Shown piece by piece: positions 14,007 to 22,178 of a stretch of DNA of 26,440 bases. Made by a program: the position numbers and the translations under genes. This DNA is from 13-2-20CM-68-14 sp046733295. Lineage in GTDB: Bacteria; Actinomycetota; Thermoleophilia; Gaiellales; Gaiellaceae. Positions within the stretch are counted from its first letter, which is position 1. The number at the start of each line of letters is the position of its first letter. Under the pieces are notes generated by a model, which saw only the letters and a program-made list of their open reading frames with translations, ran no database searches and was not told the origin of the DNA. The stretch is taken from contig JBKPOY010000064.1 of assembly GCA_046733295.1 (NCBI GenBank), forward strand, positions 1 through 26,440, given 5' to 3'.

Positions 14007-15902
14007 CTGACGCCGGTCGCGGAACAACCGCTGCATCGTGCCCTGGGGCTGACCGACGGCGAGCTCACCCGGATCTGCGATCTGCTCGAACGGGAGCCGA
14101 ACCACTTCGAGCTCGCGGTCTTCTCGCTCCTGTGGTCGGAGCACTGCGGCTACAAGCATTCGGCGCCGCTGCTGAAGCGGCTCCCGGCCGGCGGCGACGA
14201 GGTGCTCCAGGGCCCCGGCGAGAACGCGGGCGTCATCGACGTCGGGGACGGGCTCGCGGTCGCGTTCAAGGTCGAGAGCCACAACCACCCGAGCGCGGTC
14301 GAGCCGTTCCAGGGGGCCGCGACCGGCGTGGGTGGGATCCTGCGCGACATCGTCGCGATGGGGGCCCGGCCGATCGCGCTGCTCGACGGGTTGCGCTTCG
14401 GCACACCGGATTGGGCTTTCCGGCGAGCCGTCGCCGGGATCGGGCATTACGGAAACTGCGTCGGCGTGCCCACCATCGGCGGCGAGTCGGTCTTCGACGA
14501 GGCGTACGAACACAACTGTCTCGTCAACGCGATGTGCGTGGGCGTTCTTCCAGCCGAGCGCCTGACGAGGGCCGGCGCCAGCGGCTCCGGCAACATTCTC
14601 GTGCTCTACGGCGCCACGACGGGCCGCGACGGAATCGGCGGCGCCAGCGTGCTGGCGAGCCAGGAGCTCGGCGACGGCTCGGCGGAGAAACGGCCCTCGG
14701 TCCAGATCGGCGACCCGTTCACCGGCAAGAAGCTGATCGAGGCGTCGCTGGAGCTGGTCGAGGGCGGGCTCGTCGCGTCGCTCCAAGACTGCGGGGCGGC
14801 GGGCCTGGCGTCCTCGCTGGCCGAGATGGCGCGTGACGGCGCGGGTGTCGACGTCCATCTCGACCGCGTGCCGCTTCGAGAGGAGGACCTCGCCCCCTGG
14901 GAGATCATGATCTCCGAGAGCCAGGAGCGCATGGTCGCCGTGGTCGAGCCGTCCAGGCTCGCCGATGTGGAGGCCGTCCTCGACAAATGGGAGCTGCACC
15001 ACGCCGCGATCGGCTCGGTGACCGACGGCGGCGAGCTCCGCTGTTTCTTCCGAGGCGACCTCGAGTGTGCGATCCCGGCGCGCCTTCTCACCGACGAGTG
15101 TCCCCGCTACGAGGTGGGGCAGGCCGAGGCGCTCCCCACACCCGCACCCGTCTCGCCCGTGAACTTCGAGGAGCGCCGCTGGGTCTACGAGCAGTACGAC
15201 CAGATGGTGCAGTCCCGGACGGTGCGGCGGCCCGGGCTCGGCGCGGCCGTCCTGCGGCTGCTCCCCTCCCACCGGGGCCTCGCCGTCTCGCTCGACGGCC
15301 CACCGCTCGGCGAGAGGAGGCCCTTCGAGGCAGGCACGGCCGCCGTCCTGGACGCGGCGCGCAACGTCGCCTGCACCGGCGGCCGGCCGATCGGGCTGAC
15401 GGACTGCCTGAACTTCGGCAACCCGGAGAAGGCCGAGATCGGCTGGGAGCTCGCCCAGGCGATCGAGGGAATTGCCGCAGCTGCCGAGGCGCTCGGCATC
15501 CCCGTCGTGTCGGGGAACGTCTCGCTGTACAACGAGACCGACGGCCGGGCGATCCCGCCGACGCCAGTTGTCGGCTGCATCGGCATCATCGAAGACGTGA
15601 GAACCGTCCCCTCGGGCTGGCGCTCCGGCGACACGCTCCTACTTGCAGAGGCTGGCGAGACGCTCGCCGAGCAGGCGGAGCTGATCGAGTTCGTCTGGCA
15701 GTCGGCGCCGGTGCTATCCCTCGCCCACGATGTCTCCGACGGAGGGCTCGAGACCACCCTGGCGGAGGGTGCGTCCTGGAGTGGCCCGGCCGCGCGTGCG
15801 ACCGGGAAGGCACCGCAGGGTTCTGTCGTGCTCGCGTGCGCGCCCGGGAACGTCGAAAAGCTCGAGTGGCCGCTGCTGACCGTCCTCGGAGCCGTCGCCT
15901 GA
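14007..15902 (+). CDS. purL: phosphoribosylformylglycinamidine synthase subunit PurL (apparent CTG start)
   Basis: PurL is the ATP-using synthetase subunit of the PurSQL complex. Reading from CTG 14007 gives a normal small-PurL N-terminus: LGLTDGELTRICDLLE, FELAVFSLLWSEHCGYK (His46 of the SEHC motif) and GPGENAG (69-75), then ESHNHPSAVEP and ISESQERMV. The first ATG/GTG/TTG in frame is GTG 14202, which would remove 65 residues including the SEHC motif, so it cannot be the true start. ATG 14002 reaches TGA after two codons. The -10 TACACT sits 7 nt before CTG 14007. The protein has 631 residues, shorter than Bacillus PurL (about 740). Its second ATPase-like half ends soon after LAHDVSDGGLE, with an abbreviated C-terminal part. 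The stop overlaps purF by one base. Confidence 0.93.
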   Translation: MTPVAEQPLHRALGLTDGELTRICDLLEREPNHFELAVFSLLWSEHCGYKHSAPLLKRLPAGGDEVLQGPGENAGVIDVGDGLAVAFKVESHNHPSAVEPFQGAATGVGGILRDIVAMGARPIALLDGLRFGTPDWAFRRAVAGIGHYGNCVGVPTIGGESVFDEAYEHNCLVNAMCVGVLPAERLTRAGASGSGNILVLYGATTGRDGIGGASVLASQELGDGSAEKRPSVQIGDPFTGKKLIEASLELVEGGLVASLQDCGAAGLASSLAEMARDGAGVDVHLDRVPLREEDLAPWEIMISESQERMVAVVEPSRLADVEAVLDKWELHHAAIGSVTDGGELRCFFRGDLECAIPARLLTDECPRYEVGQAEALPTPAPVSPVNFEERRWVYEQYDQMVQSRTVRRPGLGAAVLRLLPSHRGLAVSLDGPPLGERRPFEAGTAAVLDAARNVACTGGRPIGLTDCLNFGNPEKAEIGWELAQAIEGIAAAAEALGIPVVSGNVSLYNETDGRAIPPTPVVGCIGIIEDVRTVPSGWRSGDTLLLAEAGETLAEQAELIEFVWQSAPVLSLAHDVSDGGLETTLAEGASWSGPAARATGKAPQGSVVLACAPGNVEKLEWPLLTVLGAVA

Positions 15903-17281
15903 TGTGCGGCGTTTTCGGCATTCGTGCAGACGACCGCGACGTCGCGCGCGTCACCTATTTCGGCCTCTTCGCGCTCCAGCACCGGGGCCAGGAGTCCGCC
16001 GGGATCGCAGTCTCCGACAATGGGCGCCTCACCGTGCTCCGCGATATGGGCCTCGTCACCCAGGTTTTCAACGAGGAGAAGCTGCGCGGGCTGCACGGGC
16101 AGGTGGCCGTCGGGCACACCCGCTACTCGACCACCGGCTCGACCCACTGGGACAACGCTCAGCCGCTGATCCACCACGGGCGGACCCGCACGGTCGCCCT
16201 CGGCCACAACGGCAACCTCGTCAACGCGGCCGAGCTCCGCGAGGAGCTTGCAGCCGCGGGCACGCCACTGAAGACGACGTCGGACACAGAGGTGATCGCG
16301 GCGCTGATCGCCAACGATCCGGCGCCGCTGCCCGAGGCCGTGGCAAACGCGATGCAGCGGCTCGAGGGCGCGTTCTCGGTCACCGCGCTCTCCGAAGGAA
16401 AGCTGATCGGCTTTCGAGACGCCCACGGGTTCAGGCCGCTTGTGCTCGGTCGGCTCGACGCCGACTGGGTCATCGCCTCGGAGACGTGCTCGCTCGACCT
16501 CGTCGGCGCAGAGCTCGAGCGCGAGGTCGGACGCGGAGAGCTGATCGTGATCGACGACGAGGGATGCCACGCGACGGAGGCCATGCCCGAGGCGGACGGC
16601 GGCGCGCTCTGCATCTTCGAGTTCTTCTATCTCGCCCGTCCGGACTCGCGGCTGGCGGGCGTCGAGGTTCACGCCGCGCGGGTGCGGATGGGCGAGCGCT
16701 TGGCCGAGGAGGCCCCGGCGGATGCCGACCTGATCCTGCCGATTCCGGACTCGGGCACGCCCGCCGCGATCGGCTTCTCGCGCGCGACCGGGATCCCCTT
16801 CAGCGAGGGCCTGATCAAAAATCGCTACGTCGGGCGGACGTTCATCGAGCCCGACCAGGGGCTCCGAGAGCAGGGCGTCAGACTGAAGTTCAACCCGCTC
16901 GCGGAGGTGAAGGGAAAGCGCGTCGTCGCGGTCGACGACTCGATCGTCCGCGGCAACACGACACGGCAGATCGTCACGATGCTCTTCGAGGCGGGCGCGG
17001 CCGAGGTGCACGTCCGTGTCTCCGCACCACCGGTGATCTCGCAGTGCTACTACGGGATCGACTTCGCTGACGAGGACGAGCTGATCGCCGCGAGGCGCAC
17101 GGTCGAGGAGGTCCGCGAGCACATCGGCGCCACCTCGCTCGCCTACCTCTCGCTCGAGGGCCTGCAAGCCTCGACGCGGCGTCCGGAGTCGTCGTCCTGC
17201 CGCGCGTGCCTCACGCGGGACTACCCGACGGCAATCCCGCGCGAAGGCACGAAGCTGCGGTTCGAGAAGACGGCGGTCTAG
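15902..17281 (+). CDS. purF: amidophosphoribosyltransferase
   Basis: PurF makes phosphoribosylamine from PRPP and glutamine, the committed step. ATG 15902 gives MCGVFGI with Cys2 as the nucleophile, so there is no propeptide beyond Met. Seen next are GLFALQHRGQESAGIA (21-36), GHTRYSTTG (71-79) and GHNGNLVN (101-108) in the glutaminase half, and the PRPP loop VVAVDDSIVRGNTTR (341-355). Four cysteines in iron-sulfur positions (237, 382, 433, 436) match the Bacillus-type 4Fe-4S enzyme. Length 459 is typical. The TGATG overlap with purL indicates coupling. Its stop abuts the convergent membrane-protein gene with no gap. Confidence 0.97.
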   Translation: MCGVFGIRADDRDVARVTYFGLFALQHRGQESAGIAVSDNGRLTVLRDMGLVTQVFNEEKLRGLHGQVAVGHTRYSTTGSTHWDNAQPLIHHGRTRTVALGHNGNLVNAAELREELAAAGTPLKTTSDTEVIAALIANDPAPLPEAVANAMQRLEGAFSVTALSEGKLIGFRDAHGFRPLVLGRLDADWVIASETCSLDLVGAELEREVGRGELIVIDDEGCHATEAMPEADGGALCIFEFFYLARPDSRLAGVEVHAARVRMGERLAEEAPADADLILPIPDSGTPAAIGFSRATGIPFSEGLIKNRYVGRTFIEPDQGLREQGVRLKFNPLAEVKGKRVVAVDDSIVRGNTTRQIVTMLFEAGAAEVHVRVSAPPVISQCYYGIDFADEDELIAARRTVEEVREHIGATSLAYLSLEGLQASTRRPESSSCRACLTRDYPTAIPREGTKLRFEKTAV

Positions 17282-17545
17282 CTACGCCTCGAGCACCCGG
17301 CTCGCCTTCGCGATGCCGCGGCTGAGCATGTAGAACGCGGTCAAGACGGTCGTGTAGAGCACCCACTGCTGGGTGTCGACGCTGTCCGCGATGATCCAGA
17401 TCAGCACGAAGATCAGCTCGACGATCACGTACACGGCGAACTCCGCATTGCCGGGCATCGGCAGGCGCGCAAGTGACCCCGGCGAGCCGAGGGTCTGGCC
17501 CATCGGCACGTTAGGGCCGGATCCCTGGGGAGTTGATGAGGACAT
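17282..17545 (-). CDS. small two-helix membrane protein downstream of ctaG
   Basis: The 87-residue product starts with a polar Ser/Gly/Pro-rich stretch (1-32). Two hydrophobic segments follow, about 36-53 (FAVYVIVELIFVLIWIIA) and 60-75 (QWVLYTTVLTAFYML). It ends in a basic tail. AAGGAG lies 7 nt before ATG 17545. It follows ctaG by 38 nt on the same strand, so a role near cytochrome oxidase is possible but is inference from position only. I do not recognise the family. Confidence 0.75.
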   Translation of the reverse strand: MSSSTPQGSGPNVPMGQTLGSPGSLARLPMPGNAEFAVYVIVELIFVLIWIIADSVDTQQWVLYTTVLTAFYMLSRGIAKASRVLEA

Positions 17546-17583
17546 GCCAGCTCTCCTTTCTCGCAGAACCTGGACGAACAGGT

Positions 17584-18474
17584 TCATCGTTGTCCCGAGA
17601 GCTCCTGCCCGCGCCCGTACCGGACCGCGCGTCGAACGAGGCGCGGATCGATACCGCGTTCGAGCAGCTCCTGGCGGAGCTCGCCCTCGGCGGCGAGCTT
17701 GAGAAAGAGCCACGCGAGCGCGGCGAGCGTCACCGCGGACCCCTCGATCATCATCACCGTCCCCGCGAGCACCTGGTCGTGGAGCGCTGAGACTCCCCAG
17801 ATCGGATCTTCGTGGATGTAGAAGGGGTAGAAGACAGTCCCGGACCAGAGGAAAACGTTGCCGAGCACCGTCTCGAAGGAGCGGACGACGGCGATGTAGC
17901 CGAGCTTGAAGCCCGTCCCGAACCACTCCGGGCCGGGCAGGGTCTCGACGACGGCGGCCCACATGAGCGCGCCGGCCGTGAAGAAGCACAGGTGCTCGAG
18001 GGCGTGGATGGCGTCGTGGTGCAGGGCGGCCTCGTACATGAAGGGCACGTGCCAGCCCGCGAGGTTGATCGCCCAGAGTGGCAGCGCGACGAACGGATGC
18101 GTCAGCACTCGGAGGCGATTGACGATGCGGAAGCGAAGCAGCGGCTGGAGGACCGGGCCCGTCAAACCCACCACGACGCAGAGCGGCGCAAGATCGCCCA
18201 GCAGGACGTGCTGGATCATGTGCATGAACAGGAACTGGTCTTCGGCGTAGACGTCGATGGGCGAGGCGAGCGCGACGAACGCCAGCAGCAGGCCGGTGGC
18301 GAAGATCCAGGCGCGCCAGGCCGGAACGGGTGTGCCCCGTCGGCGCAGCGTCCTCAGCCGCCGCGCGTAGAGCAGGCCGACGAGCGCGATCGGCACGATC
18401 TGCAGCGGCTCGAACCGCCAGCTTGTCAGCAGCGACGGCGCGACCTCCGCGGGGCCCCCGTGAAACAGCAGCAC
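17584..18474 (-). CDS. ctaG: caa3-type cytochrome c oxidase assembly factor CtaG-like
   Basis: The 296-residue membrane protein has about seven helices and the Caa3_CtaG family marks: FMHMIQHVLLGDLAPL near 83-98 with His85 and His89, LTGPVLQPLLR, HHDAIHALEHLCFFTAGALMW with paired His, and a C-terminal helix followed by a short basic tail. The family helps insert copper into heme-copper oxidase. GTG 18474 is the start, with TACGCT 8 nt upstream. No oxidase subunit genes lie in the window, so it is separated from the complex it would serve. It shares a compact promoter with the divergent VOC gene. Confidence 0.88.
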   Translation of the reverse strand: MLLFHGGPAEVAPSLLTSWRFEPLQIVPIALVGLLYARRLRTLRRRGTPVPAWRAWIFATGLLLAFVALASPIDVYAEDQFLFMHMIQHVLLGDLAPLCVVVGLTGPVLQPLLRFRIVNRLRVLTHPFVALPLWAINLAGWHVPFMYEAALHHDAIHALEHLCFFTAGALMWAAVVETLPGPEWFGTGFKLGYIAVVRSFETVLGNVFLWSGTVFYPFYIHEDPIWGVSALHDQVLAGTVMMIEGSAVTLAALAWLFLKLAAEGELRQELLERGIDPRLVRRAVRYGRGQELSGQR

Positions 18475-18481
18475 GAGCGTT

Positions 18482-18488
18482 TAGCGTA
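18482..18488. promoter_or_regulatory. symmetric bidirectional -10 element
   Basis: TAGCGTA reads TAGCGT on the plus strand, 7 nt before GTG 18495. On the minus strand it reads TACGCT, 8 nt before the ctaG GTG at 18474. One 7-bp box can thus serve two divergent leaderless genes whose start codons are 21 bp apart. Confidence 0.5.
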
Positions 18489-18494
18489 GATGTC

Positions 18495-19106
18495 GTGCAG
18501 CTCTTCCACTACCACCTGGTCACCAGCAAGGTGCGGGACGTGGAAGCGCGCTACATCGCCAAGCTTGGCTTCCGCCTCGTGGCGCGCTACGGGCGAATCG
18601 GCGACGAGCAGACGCACTACGAGGCCGGCGTCCCATGGGAGGAGCTCGACCGCATCGGGTTCCGGCTCCGGCTCTCGGAGCTCGAGCGCGGCGCGGTCAA
18701 CGTGGTTGTCCAGCCGGGCCAGTGGGACCTGCCCAGGCTCGATCACGTCGGCTTCGCCCTCGACGACGACGAGTTCGCCGAGGCGCTCGAACGCGCAAAC
18801 CGGCTCGAGCTCCGGGTGCAGGAGTACCCCGGTCGCAGGACGTTCGTCGCGACCGGTGTCGGCTACCGGGTCGAGATCCATCCTCAACGCGACTGGATCG
18901 ACGAGCTGCTCGGCGCGCGCGGCGAGATGAGGCTCGCCGGACTGCGGCTCAAGGCCGAGAACCCAGACGAGCAGGCGGGCGCGCTCGCGCAGCTCTTCGA
19001 CCTCGTCCCGGACGAGACGGAGGTCGAGGTCGGTGACTCGTTCATCCGCTTCGTGCCGGGCGGGCCGCCCGGCCGTCCACAGCTCGACGGCGAGCTCTTC
19101 GGGTAG
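18495..19106 (+). CDS. VOC-fold-like protein, function unknown
   Basis: The 203-residue product begins MQLFHYHLVTSKVRDVEARYIAKLGFRLVARYG, then has LDHVGFALDDDEFAEALERA and TGVGYRVEIHP. These are the paired modules of a glyoxalase/extradiol-like fold. His residues in strands 1 and 3 (FHYH, LDHVGF) and Glu in YRVEIHP could be a 2-His-1-carboxylate metal site. The ~60-residue tail after this fold is extra and acidic. Substrate unknown. GTG 18495 is chosen because TAGCGT lies 7 nt upstream and the conserved strand begins at once. It precedes purM by 34 nt, but purM has its own promoter. Confidence 0.75.
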   Translation: MQLFHYHLVTSKVRDVEARYIAKLGFRLVARYGRIGDEQTHYEAGVPWEELDRIGFRLRLSELERGAVNVVVQPGQWDLPRLDHVGFALDDDEFAEALERANRLELRVQEYPGRRTFVATGVGYRVEIHPQRDWIDELLGARGEMRLAGLRLKAENPDEQAGALAQLFDLVPDETEVEVGDSFIRFVPGGPPGRPQLDGELFG

Positions 19107-19128
19107 CCGTCCCGGCCGGAATGCGGCC

Positions 19129-19134
19129 TAGACT
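19129..19134 (+). promoter_or_regulatory. -10 box of leaderless purM
   Basis: TAGACT, the same hexamer as upstream of purB, is followed by 6 nt and then GTG 19141. Confidence 0.6.
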
Positions 19135-19140
19135 CGGCGT

Positions 19141-20043
19141 GTGAGCCGCAAGACGTACGCGGAGGCCGGGGTCTCGCTGGCTGCCGCCGACGCGGTCGTC
19201 GCGCGCCTGCGCGCCGCAGTCGAGTCGACCGGCGCCGCGAACTTCGGCGCCTTCGCGGGCCTGCACCCGCTTGCCGATGGACGCCTGCTCGCGGCATCGA
19301 CCGACGGCGTCGGCACGAAGCTGATCCTCGCGCGTGAGCGTGGGCGTCTACGCGAGTGCGGGCGCGACCTCGCCGCCCACTGCATCAACGACGTGCTCAC
19401 GACCGGCGCGACGCCCTTGTTCCTGCTCGACTACGTGGCGGCGAACGAGCTCGAGCTCGAGCAGGTGGCCGAGCTCGTCGAGGGGGCGGCGGAGGTCTGC
19501 CGGGAGGCGGGCTGCGCGTTGATCGGCGGCGAGACGGCCGAGCTGCCTGGGATCTACCGGGAAGGCGAGCTCGACCTGGCGGGCACGTGCGTCGGCATCG
19601 TCGAACGGGACGAGCTGATTGACGGCTCGCGGGTCGAGGCGGGCGACCTCGTGCTCGGTTTCCCCTCGGCCGGGGTGCACGCCAACGGCTTCACGCTCGT
19701 CCGGCGGGTGCTCGAGGACGAGGGCTACGAGGGACCCGATCTGCTGGCCCCGACCCGGCTCTATCTTTCCGCGGTTCGAGAGCTCGTCCGCCGCGCCGAT
19801 GTGCGGGCGCTCGCACACGTCACGGGTGGCGGAATCACCGGCAACCTCGCGCGCGTGATGCCCGCAGGCGTCTCGGCAGAGATCGACTGGGAGAGCTGGG
19901 AGCGCCCGGCCGTCTTCGAGTGGCTCGGGCGTCACGTCGGTGAGCAGGAGCTGCGCCGCGTCTTCAACCTCGGGATCGGCTACTGCGCCGTGGTGCCGCC
20001 CGCCGATGCCGGCGAGGAGCTCGTGATCGGGCGGATCCGTTGA
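19141..20043 (+). CDS. purM: phosphoribosylformylglycinamidine cyclo-ligase
   Basis: PurM closes FGAM to AIR with ATP. The N-terminal SRKTYAEAGVSLAAADAVV is the family opening. DGVGTKL at 55-61, HCINDVLTTGATPLFLLDY at 80-98, GGETAELPG, SAGVHANGF and HVTGGGITGNLARVMP follow in the usual order. At 300 residues it is about 45 shorter than E. coli PurM, with a compact C-terminal end after NLGIGYCAVVPP. GTG 19141 has the leaderless geometry. The stop overlaps the purN TTG (TTGA). Confidence 0.96.
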   Translation: MSRKTYAEAGVSLAAADAVVARLRAAVESTGAANFGAFAGLHPLADGRLLAASTDGVGTKLILARERGRLRECGRDLAAHCINDVLTTGATPLFLLDYVAANELELEQVAELVEGAAEVCREAGCALIGGETAELPGIYREGELDLAGTCVGIVERDELIDGSRVEAGDLVLGFPSAGVHANGFTLVRRVLEDEGYEGPDLLAPTRLYLSAVRELVRRADVRALAHVTGGGITGNLARVMPAGVSAEIDWESWERPAVFEWLGRHVGEQELRRVFNLGIGYCAVVPPADAGEELVIGRIR

Positions 20044-20606
20044 TCGGCGTCCTCGTCTCCGGCTCCGGCACGAACCTGCAGGCGCTCCTCGACGAGGGCC
20101 TCCCGATCGGGGCCGTGGCGTCGAACAACACCAAAGCGCCGGCGCTCGACCGGGCCGCACGGGCAGGCGTCGAAGCAGGTGCCTTTCCCGCGGTCGAGTT
20201 CGACAGCCGCGAGCAGCGTGATGCGGAGATGGCGGAGTGGTTGGCGGAGCGCAACGTCGAGCTGGTCGTGCTCGCCGGCTACATGCAGTTGCTGAGCCGG
20301 GCGTTCCTCGATCGATTCCCGCACCGAGTTCTCAACGTGCACCCGTCGCTGCTGCCGTCGTTCCCCGGCGCGCACGCCGTCGAGGACGCCCTCGCCCACG
20401 GTGTCAAGGTGACGGGCGCGACCGTCCACTTCGTCGACGAGGGAGTCGACACCGGCCCGATCGTGCTGCAGGAGGCGGTCGAGATCCGCGACGGCGACAC
20501 GGCCGCGTCGCTCCATGCGCGCATTCAGGAGGTCGAGCATCGGCTGCTGCCCCGCGCGGTGCGCCTGTTCCTCGACGGCAAGCTGAGCCCGGCGGTCACC
20601 GCGTGA
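20040..20606 (+). CDS. purN: phosphoribosylglycinamide formyltransferase
   Basis: PurN transfers a formyl group from 10-formyltetrahydrofolate to GAR. Motifs are IGVLVSGSGTNLQALL at 2-17 (phosphate site), NVHPSLLPSFPG at 99-110 with Asn99 and His101, and VTGATVHFVDEGVDTGPI with Asp137. The His-Asp distance of 36 equals that in E. coli (His108, Asp144). Length 188. The start is TTG 20040, inside the purM stop overlap; no ATG or GTG gives the conserved first strand. The stop overlaps the purH GTG by 4 nt. Confidence 0.96.
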   Translation: MIGVLVSGSGTNLQALLDEGLPIGAVASNNTKAPALDRAARAGVEAGAFPAVEFDSREQRDAEMAEWLAERNVELVVLAGYMQLLSRAFLDRFPHRVLNVHPSLLPSFPGAHAVEDALAHGVKVTGATVHFVDEGVDTGPIVLQEAVEIRDGDTAASLHARIQEVEHRLLPRAVRLFLDGKLSPAVTA

Positions 20607-22141
20607 TCCGGCGCGCGCTGATCTCGGTCTACGACAAGTCGGGGCTCGACGAGTTCGCCCGAGGGCTGGCCGAGCTCGGCGTCGAGATCGTCTCGAGCGG
20701 GGGGACGAGCGCGCACCTCGAGGAGATGGGCATCGAGGTGACGCGGATCGAGGACATCACGCAGGTCCCGGAGATGCTCGGCGGCCGGGTGAAGACGCTC
20801 CACCCGCGGATCCACGCGGCGATACTCGCCCGGCGGGACGAGCCCGGCGACGTCTCGTCGCTCGAGGAGGAGGAGATCACGCCGTTCGACCTCGTCTGCG
20901 TCAACCTCTACCCGTTTCGCGAGACAGTCGCCCGGCGCGGCGTCACCGAGGAGGAGGCCGTGGAGGTGATCGACATCGGCGGGCCGGCGATGATCCGGGC
21001 CGCCGCGAAGAACTTCGCGCACGTCGCGCCCGTCAGCCGGACCCTCCAGTACGAGCGTGTGCTCGAGGAGCTGAGACGCGACGGCGAGCTGTCCCTCGTA
21101 ACCCGGCGTGAGCTCGCGGCCGAGGCCTTCTCCGTCACGGCCGCATACGAAGCGTCGATTGCGGCGTGGTTCATGGATCGGGACACGTTCCCGGACCGGC
21201 TGATCCCGGCGTTCGAGAAGGTGCTCGATCTCTCCTACGGGGAGAACCCGCACCAGCGCGCCGCGTTCTACGCGGAGATCGGCGCCCGTCGCCACCTGCT
21301 CTCGCAGGTCGAGCAGCTTCATGGGCGTGCGCTGTCGTTCAACAACCTCAACGACCTGAACGGTGCACGGCTGTGCTTGCGCGAGTTCGAGCTCCCGGCC
21401 TGCGTGATCGTCAAGCACGCGAACCCGTGCGGCGTCGCCGTCGCGGGCTCGATCGAGAACGCGTACGAGCGGGCGCTCGCGGCCGATCCGGTCTCGGCGT
21501 ACGGCGGGATCGTGGTTGTAAACCGGCCGGTGTCGGAGGAGTTGGCGGGCCTGCTGGTGGAGCAGTTCGTGGAGGTTCTCTTCGCGCCCGGCTACGAGGA
21601 GGGAGCGCTCGAAACCCTGACGCAGAAGCCGGCGACGCGGATCCTCGTCGACCAGGAGCGGCGCCGGTACGCCGCCGGCGAGCGTGACTACAAGCGCGTG
21701 CTCGGCGGCATGCTGGTCCAGGATCGCGACTGGGACGTCGAGGACCGGAGCGGCATGGAGATCGCCTGCGGCTCCGTCGACGAGATGCTGTGGGGCGAGC
21801 TCCTGTTCGCCTGGCGAGTGTGCAAGCAAGTCACCTCGAACGCGATCGTGCTGGCGCGCGAGCTACAGACCCTCGGCGTCGGCGCCGGCCAGATGAGCCG
21901 CGTCGACGCCGTGGCCATCGCACTCGCGAAGGCCCGCGAGCACGGCCACGAGCTCGAGCGGGCGGTGCTCGCATCCGATGCGTTCTTCCCGTTCGCCGAC
22001 GGCCCTGAGCTCGCGCTGAGGGCCGGCGTGACCGCGTTCATCCAGCCGGGCGGCTCAAAGCGAGACGACGAAGTCGTGGCCGCCGTCGAGGAAGCAGGCG
22101 CGACGATGGTCTTCACCCACCGCCGCCACTTCCGCCATTAG
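20603..22141 (+). CDS. purH: bifunctional AICAR transformylase / IMP cyclohydrolase
   Basis: PurH carries out the last two steps to IMP. The N-terminal MGS-like cyclohydrolase part begins MIRRALISVYDKSGLDEFA with VSSGGTS and GGRVKTLHPRIHAAIL (60-75). The transformylase part has LSYGENPHQRAAFY, FNNLNDLNGA and IVKHANPCGVAV with Lys271 and His272 of the catalytic KHANPCG loop. Length 512 is normal. GTG 20603 overlaps the purN stop (GTGA). The long in-frame extension upstream is shadow within purN. It ends the purM-purN-purH operon; the MerB-like gene follows 37 nt later in the same direction. Confidence 0.97.
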   Translation: MIRRALISVYDKSGLDEFARGLAELGVEIVSSGGTSAHLEEMGIEVTRIEDITQVPEMLGGRVKTLHPRIHAAILARRDEPGDVSSLEEEEITPFDLVCVNLYPFRETVARRGVTEEEAVEVIDIGGPAMIRAAAKNFAHVAPVSRTLQYERVLEELRRDGELSLVTRRELAAEAFSVTAAYEASIAAWFMDRDTFPDRLIPAFEKVLDLSYGENPHQRAAFYAEIGARRHLLSQVEQLHGRALSFNNLNDLNGARLCLREFELPACVIVKHANPCGVAVAGSIENAYERALAADPVSAYGGIVVVNRPVSEELAGLLVEQFVEVLFAPGYEEGALETLTQKPATRILVDQERRRYAAGERDYKRVLGGMLVQDRDWDVEDRSGMEIACGSVDEMLWGELLFAWRVCKQVTSNAIVLARELQTLGVGAGQMSRVDAVAIALAKAREHGHELERAVLASDAFFPFADGPELALRAGVTAFIQPGGSKRDDEVVAAVEEAGATMVFTHRRHFRH

Positions 22142-22178
22142 CGGTGCAGGCCGCCGGCCCGGGACATCAGGTGCGCTC

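Noticed and set aside
14002..14010. ATG 14002 as purL start
   Set aside because: It reads ATG ATC TGA and is out of frame with purL.
14987..15901. Open frame upstream of and in frame with purF (764 codons)
   Set aside because: It lies within purL in another frame, has arginine-rich shadow composition, and PurF must begin at MCGVFG for Cys2 to be the nucleophile.
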